Below are positions 1 to 5,533 of a stretch of 6,557 nt of DNA, in pieces; the stretch's first letter is position 1; each line of letters starts with the position of its first letter. The position numbers and the translations under genes are program-made. Source of the DNA: an uncultured Oscillibacter sp. (GTDB lineage: Bacteria > Bacillota > Clostridia > Oscillospirales > Oscillospiraceae); the NCBI GenBank assembly GCA_905233795.1, contig CAJOFP010000154.1, positions 1-6,557 on the forward strand, in the 5' to 3' direction. The notes beneath the pieces are model-generated. The model made no database searches. It was not told the origin of the DNA and saw nothing but the letters and a program-made list of their open reading frames with translations.

Positions 1-906
1 CCGGAAAACGCGGCGATTGAAAATATAGAAAACACGGCGGAGGACGGCGCGAATATGGACGAAAAAAATACCGGGGACGCGGCGTTGGATAATCCACGCA
101 ATCAGGACGAAATTGGCGAACGTGAATTATTAATCGTAAGTTTCGGGACAAGTTATAACGACGCCCGGCGATTGAATATCGGCGCGATTGAAAACGCGAT
201 GGAAAACGCGTTCCCGGATTGGAGCGTCCGTCGGGCGTTTACAAGTGATATGATTATCCGGCATATTGACAAGCGTGACGGCGTGTTGATAGATAATGTC
301 AAAGCCGCGTTGGAACGGGCGAAGAATAACGGCGTAAAAGTTCTGACCGTACAGCCTACGCATTTAATGGACGGGTTTGAATATCAGGATTTAATCGCGG
401 AACTGGCGGAATATGACGGGAATTTTGAATCTATTGTGACGGGCGCGCCGTTGTTGTCGGATGATGAGGATTTTAAAATAATCGCAAACGCGATTGTAAA
501 CGCCACGGCGGAATATGACGACGGCGAAACGGCGATCTGCTTTATGGGACACGGCACGGAAGCGGAATCGAACGGGATTTATGCCCGTATGCAGGAAGAA
601 TTAAATAATTTAGATATAAAAAATTATTTTATCGGCACAGTAGAGGCGAAGCCGGATATAAATGATTTATTAGACGCCGTATCAAACGGAGGATATAAAC
701 GGGTGATTTTACGTCCTTTGATGATAGTCGCGGGGGATCATGCCAATAACGATATGGCGGGAGACGACCCGGAAAGCTGGAAAAGTCAATTTGAGGCGGC
801 GGGACTGGATGTGACTTGTATTTTAGAGGGCTTGGGCGAATTGCCGGAAGTACGGGATTTATTTGTATTACACGCTCAAACAGCGATTGAAGAATTAAAA
901 AATTAA
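1..906 (+). CDS. cbiK: Sirohydrochlorin cobaltochelatase (CbiK), 5' end possibly outside window
   Basis: CbiK inserts Co2+ into sirohydrochlorin (or its oxidised form) at the entry to the oxygen-independent B12 pathway, without ATP. Numbering from the ATG at 55, the chelatase core begins near residue 24 with the SFGTS motif (29-33). The metal-site residues are visible: His166 in MGHGT, Glu197 in GTVEA and His229 in AGDHANNDMAG. The 63-residue His spacing fits the known His145/His207 pair of Salmonella CbiK. The protein ends as expected at a TAA, 12 bp before cbiET. The start is uncertain. The ATG at 55 has GGAGGA ten bases upstream, yet the frame is open back to base 1 and encodes an acidic, Asn/Glu/Ala-rich stretch that continues past the ATG. 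Related clostridial CbiK proteins can carry a signal peptide plus such a linker, so the gene may begin upstream and the enzyme may be exported. Function is near certain; the start is not. Confidence 0.93.
   Translation, partial: PENAAIENIENTAEDGANMDEKNTGDAALDNPRNQDEIGERELLIVSFGTSYNDARRLNIGAIENAMENAFPDWSVRRAFTSDMIIRHIDKRDGVLIDNVKAALERAKNNGVKVLTVQPTHLMDGFEYQDLIAELAEYDGNFESIVTGAPLLSDDEDFKIIANAIVNATAEYDDGETAICFMGHGTEAESNGIYARMQEELNNLDIKNYFIGTVEAKPDINDLLDAVSNGGYKRVILRPLMIVAGDHANNDMAGDDPESWKSQFEAAGLDVTCILEGLGELPEVRDLFVLHAQTAIEELKN
39..44 (+). promoter_or_regulatory. Possible Shine-Dalgarno for the internal cbiK ATG
   Basis: GGAGGA lies ten bases before the ATG at 55. It supports initiation there, but it also sits inside an open frame whose Glu/Asp codons (GAG GAC) could produce it by chance. 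It is the main argument against a longer, exported CbiK. Confidence 0.35.
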
Positions 907-918
907 ATATCGCGTAGA

Positions 919-2235
919 ATGAAAAATAAAATAAAAATGCGTATAATATTAATCGGCCTCGGATGTGGGACGGAAAATATCACGCGAGAAAGTCTGGACG
1001 CGTTAAAAAACGCGGATATAATAATTGGATCCGCGAGAGTTTTAAAAGAGATTGAAGAGATTGAAAAAGATATAAAAATCACGCCGGAACGATACGCGGC
1101 GATTTATCCCGAAAAAATATTGGAAATATTAAAAATATTAAATTTATCGCGTGATGATAATAAAAGCAATAAAAATATTTGTATCGTATACGGCGGAGAT
1201 ACGGGATTTCATTCCGGGGCGGGAAGTTTGATAAAATTATTAGAGCGTGAAAAAAGGGAAAATAAAGATAATAAAAAAGATTTTGAAATAAATTATAAAA
1301 TTTTGCCCGGAATTTCGACGGCGCAGGTATTATCGGCGCGGCTGGGGCGGTCTTGGCAGGATTGGAATTTTATCAGCGCCCACGGCGTGGAGTGCGATAT
1401 AATACAGGCTGTATTGACAGGTCGTCCCGCGTTTTTATTGACGGATAAAATAAACAGTCCGGACGCGTTATGCCGTGAATTGGCGCGGGCCGGACTGGAT
1501 AATTTAAATATTATAATCGCTGAAAATCTTGGGCAGTCGGATGAGAAAATATATTTTATGACAGCCGGAAAAGCGGCGGAAATGAAATTCGCGGATTTAT
1601 CTGTCATGCTGATGGAAGCCGCGCCGGAACCGGTCAGAATTTCCGGGATTTTAGATAAAGATTTTATACGCGTATCGGACAGCGGGATAAAAATCCCGAT
1701 TACGAAACAGGAAGTCCGGGCGGTAATGATAAGCAAATTAGCTGTTCAATATCAGGATATAATATGGGATATAGGCGCGGGGACCGGAAGCGTCGGAATT
1801 GAGATGGCGACGCGGGCACGGCGCGTGTACGCGATTGAACGGCGTCCTGAGGCGCTGAATTGTATAGAGAAAAACCGGGAAAAATTTCACGCGTGGAATT
1901 TAAATATTATACCGGGACAGGCGCCGGAAATATTAAAAATATTGCCCGCGCCGGACGCGGTATTGATCGGCGGAAGCGGCGGATATTTGCGGGATATTTT
2001 AGAATATATTATAAAATTTATAATTCATAAAAAACCGGATTTGCGAATCTGTATCAGCGCGATTACGATAGAAACGGTTACGGAAAGTTTAGAATTTTTG
2101 AAAATTCTGGAAGAATCGGGATTTGAAACGGAAGTCACACAAATCAGCGCAAGTCATTCGCGTGTGACGCCAAGCGGAAGCCATATGATGTTGGCGGCGA
2201 ATCCGGTATATATTATCTTATCGCGGCGCGTATGA
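919..2235 (+). CDS. cbiET: CbiET fusion: precorrin-type C5/C15 methyltransferase and C12 decarboxylase
   Basis: This is a two-domain corrin enzyme. CbiE (about residues 7-215) is a SAM-dependent tetrapyrrole methylase. It shows the N-terminal IGLGCGTENIT glycine-rich segment, GGDTGFHSGAG (the family's GD-x-G-F loop) and LPGISTAQVLSARLG. CbiT (about 250-438) is a class I SAM methyltransferase/decarboxylase. It shows KQEVRAVMISKL, the SAM motif DIGAGTGSVGIEMA (Gly286 onward), YAIERRPEA, and IGGSGGYLRDIL. In the family the pair methylates C5 and C15 and removes the C12 acetate carboxyl. At 438 aa it is slightly longer than typical fusions. The excess lies in Lys/Asn-rich linkers around residues 76-87 and 110-127. 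The start is either ATG 919 or ATG 937; the second begins right at the fold (MRIILIGLG). Neither has a clear Shine-Dalgarno. It lies 12 bp after cbiK, so co-transcription is likely. Confidence 0.95.
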   Translation: MKNKIKMRIILIGLGCGTENITRESLDALKNADIIIGSARVLKEIEEIEKDIKITPERYAAIYPEKILEILKILNLSRDDNKSNKNICIVYGGDTGFHSGAGSLIKLLEREKRENKDNKKDFEINYKILPGISTAQVLSARLGRSWQDWNFISAHGVECDIIQAVLTGRPAFLLTDKINSPDALCRELARAGLDNLNIIIAENLGQSDEKIYFMTAGKAAEMKFADLSVMLMEAAPEPVRISGILDKDFIRVSDSGIKIPITKQEVRAVMISKLAVQYQDIIWDIGAGTGSVGIEMATRARRVYAIERRPEALNCIEKNREKFHAWNLNIIPGQAPEILKILPAPDAVLIGGSGGYLRDILEYIIKFIIHKKPDLRICISAITIETVTESLEFLKILEESGFETEVTQISASHSRVTPSGSHMMLAANPVYIILSRRV

Positions 2236-2292
2236 AACGCGTATAAAATAAAACGCGATAAAAATTTGAAATAAAATAAATATAAAATAAAC

Positions 2293-2300
2293 GGGAGAAG
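2293..2300 (+). promoter_or_regulatory. Shine-Dalgarno of cbiA
   Basis: GGGAGAAG stands nine bases before the ATG at 2310, in an otherwise almost pure A/T spacer (2236-2309). It is the clearest ribosome binding site in the window and fixes the cbiA start. The same spacer contains two similar AAACGCG-(T)ATAAAA blocks about 16 bp apart, of unknown meaning. Confidence 0.6.
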
Positions 2301-2309
2301 TAAATTATT

Positions 2310-2957
2310 ATGATTCGGCTTTTGCTCGCGTCGATGTCGTCGGGAAGCGGGAAAACGGTTTTAACCTGCGCTTTTCTGGAAGCGTTACGCCGTCGCGGAT
2401 ATAAAATTCATGCGTTTAAATGCGGGCCGGATTATATAGACCCGAAATTTCATAGGATGATAGACGGCGTCAAAAGTCGCAATCTGGATTTGTTTCTTGC
2501 GGATTTAAATCAAGATAAATTAAAATTAATATATGCGGACGCGATAGAAAAAAGCGGCGCGGACGCGGTAATCTGTGAGGGCGTCATGGGTTATTATGAC
2601 GGCTTGGGCGGCGTCACGGATCAGGGAAGCGCGTGGGATACGGCGCGGATTTTGCGTCTGCCCGCGCTTTTGATTGTAAACGCAAAGGCGAACAGTCTGA
2701 CGCTGGCGGCGCAAATACGCGGTTTACGCGATTTCCGGGAAAATAATAATATGATCGGCATATTTTTAAACGCTTGTTCAAGAGATTTATATAAAATATT
2801 ATCGCCGGTATTGGAACAGGAAACCGGGCTGCCTGTACTGGGATATTTGCCGCGTATGAAAGAAGCGGAATTTAAAAGCCGTCACTTGGGATTAAATCCG
2901 CCGGATGAGGATCGGCGCGTTGGCGTTAAAACTGGAAGAATGCGCGGATTTGGATAG
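2310..2957 (+). CDS. cbiA: Cobyrinate a,c-diamide synthase, N-terminal ATP-binding half (broken)
   Basis: CbiA amidates the a and c side chains of cobyrinate using ATP and glutamine. This half holds the dethiobiotin-synthetase-like ATPase domain. Visible motifs are the P-loop SSGSGKT (residues 10-16), KCGPDYIDPKFH with acidic Asp41 and Asp44, NLDLF, and EGVMGYYDGLGG with Glu90 and Asp97. These acidic residues correspond to ones shown to matter in Salmonella CbiA. All look intact. CbiA-like sequence continues to about residue 200 (RHLGLNPPDED). The last 15 or so residues, to the TAG at 2955-2957, are out-of-frame reading. The ATG at 2310 is supported by a Shine-Dalgarno at 2293-2300. It lies 74 bp after cbiET. 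Confidence 0.88.
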   Translation: MIRLLLASMSSGSGKTVLTCAFLEALRRRGYKIHAFKCGPDYIDPKFHRMIDGVKSRNLDLFLADLNQDKLKLIYADAIEKSGADAVICEGVMGYYDGLGGVTDQGSAWDTARILRLPALLIVNAKANSLTLAAQIRGLRDFRENNNMIGIFLNACSRDLYKILSPVLEQETGLPVLGYLPRMKEAEFKSRHLGLNPPDEDRRVGVKTGRMRGFG

Positions 2958-3675
2958 ATTATTTAAATTATGCGAAGATAATAATATGAATATTAATTTA
3001 GAAAAAAACGCGCCGGATCATGATTTTAATAATATAAATAATAAAATAAAAATAGCCGTGGCGCGGGACGCGGCGTTGAATTTGATTTACCCCGAAAATC
3101 TGGAAATATTAAAAAAATTCGGCGCGGAAATTGTTTTTATTAGCTTATTAAAAGATAAAAATTTGCCGGATGATATAGGCGGATTATATCTGCCGGGCGG
3201 TTATCCTGAATGTCACGCGAAAGAGCTTTATGAAAATTTGGCTATGCGTGAAGATATATTAAAAATAATTCAAAACGGATTGCCGGTTGTCGCGGAGGGC
3301 GGCGGATTTTTATATCTGGGACAGGAAATCAAGAATCAGGACGGGGAAAGTTATCGCATGACGGGCATATTGCCGGGGAAAGCGTTTCCGGTCGGACGCC
3401 CCGTCAGGTTCGGATACGCGTACATGACGGCGCGTGAAGATAGCTTATTATTTCGCGCCGGTGATCGAGTTCCGGTTCACGCGTTTCACTATTGGGACAG
3501 TACGGAAAACGGAAGTGATTTTGAATTTCAAAAGCCGATTTCAAAGCGTACATGGCGCGGCGGTTTCGCAAACGCGAATTTATACGCGGCGTTTTCACGT
3601 TTGTATTTCCCCGGACGCCCGGAAATAGCGGAAAGATTTGTCCAAGCCGCGAAAAAATATAAAAATATAGAATAA
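2905..3675 (+). CDS. cbiA: Cobyrinate a,c-diamide synthase, C-terminal glutaminase-like half (broken, active site altered)
   Basis: This frame carries the end of the linker (ALALKLEECADLDRLFKL), an Asn-rich stretch, and the class I glutamine amidotransferase domain of CbiA/CobB. Recognisable segments are KIAVARDAALNLIYPENL, GGLYLPGGYPECHA, YRMTGILPGK, and the terminal FPGRPEIAERFVQAAKKY. The family nucleophile motif AECGGF reads AEGGGF, with GGC at 3298-3300. The motif HEFHY reads HAFHY, with GCG at 3481-3483. The catalytic His region (YxHLYF type) reads FSRLYF, with CGT at 3598-3600. The first and third differ from the expected codons by one base. As written, this domain should not hydrolyse glutamine. 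The ATG at 2905 is probably not a real start: it lies within sequence upstream of the homologous region and overlaps the other frame by 53 bp. Confidence 0.85.
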   Translation: MRIGALALKLEECADLDRLFKLCEDNNMNINLEKNAPDHDFNNINNKIKIAVARDAALNLIYPENLEILKKFGAEIVFISLLKDKNLPDDIGGLYLPGGYPECHAKELYENLAMREDILKIIQNGLPVVAEGGGFLYLGQEIKNQDGESYRMTGILPGKAFPVGRPVRFGYAYMTAREDSLLFRAGDRVPVHAFHYWDSTENGSDFEFQKPISKRTWRGGFANANLYAAFSRLYFPGRPEIAERFVQAAKKYKNIE

Positions 3676-3690
3676 ATAAATCTTGTGAAT

Positions 3691-3740
3691 AAGATTGAAT
3701 AAGATTGAAAAAGATTGAGAAAGTTTAAAAAAGATAAATA
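3691..3740 (+). repeat. Imperfect 10-bp tandem repeat in the cbiA-cobT spacer
   Basis: Five consecutive 10-base units begin with AAG: the first three are AAGATTGA plus two bases, and the last two are degenerate (AAGTTTAAAA, AAGATAAATA). The period matches one DNA helical turn, so the A-runs fall on one face of the helix, a pattern known to favour intrinsic bending. It fills most of the 85-bp gap before cobT. Whether it is regulatory or a slippage product cannot be told from one sequence. The spacer otherwise has no clear terminator or promoter. Confidence 0.75.
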
Positions 3741-3760
3741 AAAAGCGTGTGGGATAGGAT

Positions 3761-4870
3761 ATGACAGGCGAAAATAATTTATATAATTTATATCATGAAA
3801 TAAAAAATAAAATCGCGCCGCCGGATGAAAAAGCGTATCGGGAAGCCCGTAAGCGTTGGAATGAAATAGCGAAGCCGATTGGAAGTCTGGGATTATTAGA
3901 AGATATAATATGCGATATAGCGGCGTTGACAGGGAGCGCGGATGTGGATTTGTCGCGCAAGGCGGTCTTGATATTCTGCGGGGATCACGGCGTCACGGCG
4001 CAAGGCGTCGCGCAGACGGGTCAAAATGTGACGCGTATCGCGGCGCGGGAAATGACAAAAGGTCGCACGGCGGTCTGTCAGATGGCCGCCGTCGCCGGGT
4101 GTGACGTGCGCGTGATTGACATGGGTATGATGAAAAGCACGGATAATAATAATAATAATAATAATCCGGACAGAAAAATAATAGATTGTTCCGTTGGAAA
4201 CGGTACGGCGGATTTTACACGCGGTCCGGCGATGACGCGGAAACAGGCGGAACAGGCGATTAAAAACGGGATGGAAATTGTAAGAAAAGCGCGGGATGAA
4301 AATATTAATTTAATTGCCGTTGGAGAAATGGGGATCGGCAACACGACGGCGGCCAGCGCGATTACGGCTGTTTTATTAAATCTCCCGGCGCGGGATGTGA
4401 CGGGACGCGGCGCCGGTCTGGACAGTACGGGATTGGAGCGGAAAATAAAAGCCGTCGAACAGGGGATTTATATCAATCAGCCGGATAGATTAGATATAAT
4501 AGATATATTGTCTAAAATCGGCGGTTTTGAATTGGCGGGAATGTGCGGCGCGTTTCTGGGCGCGGCGGTTTATAAAATCCCGGCTCTGATAGACGGATTC
4601 CCAAGCGCGGCGGCGGCGTTATGCGCTGTAAAATTCTGTCCGGCGGTATCAAAAGCGATTTTCGCAAGTCATGTTTCAGCGGAACCGTCGGGGGAATTAT
4701 TATTAAACGCGATGAATCAAACGCCGTTGATTCGCGCCGGAATGCGTCTGGGCGAAGGTACGGGAGCTGTAGCGGTCATGCCGCTTTTGGATATGGCGTT
4801 GTCTGTCTATCGAAATTGCTATACGTTTCAGGAAGCCAATATTACAGCTTATCAGGATTATAATAATTAA
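3761..4870 (+). CDS. cobT: Nicotinate-nucleotide:base phosphoribosyltransferase (CobT)
   Basis: CobT transfers phosphoribose from nicotinate mononucleotide to the lower-ligand base (dimethylbenzimidazole or another base), giving the alpha-riboside phosphate later used by CobS. Family motifs in order are KPIGSLGLLEDI near the N-terminus, LIFCGDHGVTAQGV, GEMGIGNTTAASA (Glu189), GAGLDSTGLERK (Lys228), GGFELAGMCGAFLGAA, IDGFPSAAAAL, SHVSAEPSG and RLGEGTGAVAVMPLL (Glu332). Glu189, Lys228 and Glu332 sit a constant 15 residues beyond Salmonella Glu174, Lys213 and Glu317, so the active site is complete and unbroken. At 369 aa it is slightly long. The excess lies in the N-terminus and a seven-Asn run near residue 130. 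The base specificity cannot be read from sequence. A weak GGGAT/AGGA stretch precedes the ATG at poor spacing. It is followed after 51 bp of A/T-rich DNA by cobU. Confidence 0.96.
   Translation: MTGENNLYNLYHEIKNKIAPPDEKAYREARKRWNEIAKPIGSLGLLEDIICDIAALTGSADVDLSRKAVLIFCGDHGVTAQGVAQTGQNVTRIAAREMTKGRTAVCQMAAVAGCDVRVIDMGMMKSTDNNNNNNNPDRKIIDCSVGNGTADFTRGPAMTRKQAEQAIKNGMEIVRKARDENINLIAVGEMGIGNTTAASAITAVLLNLPARDVTGRGAGLDSTGLERKIKAVEQGIYINQPDRLDIIDILSKIGGFELAGMCGAFLGAAVYKIPALIDGFPSAAAALCAVKFCPAVSKAIFASHVSAEPSGELLLNAMNQTPLIRAGMRLGEGTGAVAVMPLLDMALSVYRNCYTFQEANITAYQDYNN
4145..4165 (+). repeat. AAT trinucleotide microsatellite inside cobT
   Basis: Seven perfect AAT codons encode a seven-Asn run between MGMMKSTD and PDRKIID, in a surface-linker position between conserved blocks. 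Unit gain or loss would keep the frame and only change the linker length, so this is a likely site of neutral length variation between strains. Confidence 0.95.
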
Positions 4871-4921
4871 ATATTATAAAAATAAGCGGGATTAGAATAA
4901 AATATAAATAAAATATAAAAT

Positions 4922-5488
4922 ATGATGATTTTAATAGTAGGCGGCGCGGGAAGCGGCAAAAGCGCGTTCGCGGAAGATTTATTAATAAAATTATCGGGCG
5001 ATAAAATGTTGAGATTTTATATCGCCACAATGGAGCCGTATGGAGAGGAAGCGGCGGCGAGAATCAGGAAACATCAGGAAGCGCGGGCGCGTAAAAATTT
5101 TATTACATGTGAAAGATATGTAAATCTTGCGGGGTTGACGGATGAAGATTTTATAAAATCGGCGGCGGATAAAAATTTAAATTTAAATAGCGCGATTTTA
5201 TTGGAATGTCTGGGGAATTTGTGCGCGAATGAGCTTTATAGCGTAAACGGCGCGGGAAATGATACGGAAGAGGCGATTATGCGCGGGATTTTAAATTTAA
5301 AATCGAGATGTAAAATTTTCATAATCGTGTCAAACGATGTTTTTCAGGGCGGAAAAGATTATCAGGGGGACACGGAAAATTATTTGAAAATTTTAGCGCG
5401 GTTAAACCGGCGTATCGCGGCGCTGTCGGACGGCGTATGTGAAATCGCCTGCGGGATTCCCATATGGTACAAGTGGCGGAAAATATAA
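4922..5488 (+). CDS. cobU: Adenosylcobinamide kinase / adenosylcobinamide-phosphate guanylyltransferase (CobU)
   Basis: CobU phosphorylates adenosylcobinamide and then transfers GMP to make adenosyl-GDP-cobinamide, the partner substrate for CobS. The P-loop GGAGSGKS is at residues 7-14. YIATMEPYGEEAAARIRKHQEAR follows, with His51 in the position of the guanylylated His46 of Salmonella CobU. Next come ITCERYVNL (the family T-x-E element), ILLECLGNLCANELY, IIVSNDVFQGG, and the closing EIACGIPIWYKW. At 188 aa it is near the family's usual 180. The start may be ATG 4922 or the adjacent ATG 4925; neither has a Shine-Dalgarno, the upstream DNA being A/T repeats. An intact active site and a place between cobT and cobS support a working nucleotide-loop operon. 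Confidence 0.96.
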   Translation: MMILIVGGAGSGKSAFAEDLLIKLSGDKMLRFYIATMEPYGEEAAARIRKHQEARARKNFITCERYVNLAGLTDEDFIKSAADKNLNLNSAILLECLGNLCANELYSVNGAGNDTEEAIMRGILNLKSRCKIFIIVSNDVFQGGKDYQGDTENYLKILARLNRRIAALSDGVCEIACGIPIWYKWRKI

Positions 5489-5504
5489 AAATATAAAAAT
5501 ATAA
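5481..5504 (+). repeat. Three perfect 8-bp units (AAATATAA) across the cobU stop
   Basis: Three head-to-tail copies of AAATATAA cover the last codons of cobU, including its TAA at 5486-5488, and the start of the 45-bp spacer before cobS. Each unit ends in TAA, so extra units would not lengthen CobU. It is probably a slippage product in A/T-rich DNA. Similar unphased AAAATATA stretches lie upstream of cobU (about 4898-4921). Confidence 0.8.
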
Positions 5505-5533
5505 TTAAGATATGATAAAAAAGCGATAAAAAA

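Larger units (their letters stand above)
2310..3675 (+). pseudogene. cbiA: cbiA read as one gene interrupted by a frameshift
   Basis: The two reading frames at 2310 and 2905 match consecutive halves of a single CbiA (cobyrinate a,c-diamide synthase). The span is 1366 bp. Removing one base gives 455 codons including the stop, the normal family length. The frame changes between about 2905 and 2925: the first frame still reads RHLGLNPPDED, and the second picks up at ALALKLEECADLDRL. One extra base or two missing bases would explain it. The C-terminal half also lacks its expected catalytic residues (separate entry). Genuine decay, a sequencing or assembly error, or two separately translated subunits remain possible; I favour decay or error. 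Confidence 0.7.

Noticed and set aside
1293..1736. 147-codon open frame on the - strand inside cbiET
   Set aside because: It is antisense to the well-matched CbiE/CbiT coding sequence, has no family resemblance, and arises from the skewed codon use of the sense strand.
2236..2309. Possible cobalamin riboswitch or promoter in the cbiET-cbiA spacer
   Set aside because: It is only 74 bp of A/T-rich DNA with no B12-box-like sequence or paired-arm structure. The TATAAA-like words recur in every spacer, so they are not informative.
2895..2930. Programmed ribosomal frameshift in cbiA
   Set aside because: I see no slippery heptamer, and the one purine-rich stretch there is not placed convincingly. 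Active-site loss downstream makes decay or error the simpler reading.
4621..4863. 80-codon + strand frame within cobT
   Set aside because: It overlaps the conserved C-terminal CobT motifs in another frame, is Arg/Ser/Gly-rich and matches nothing known to me.
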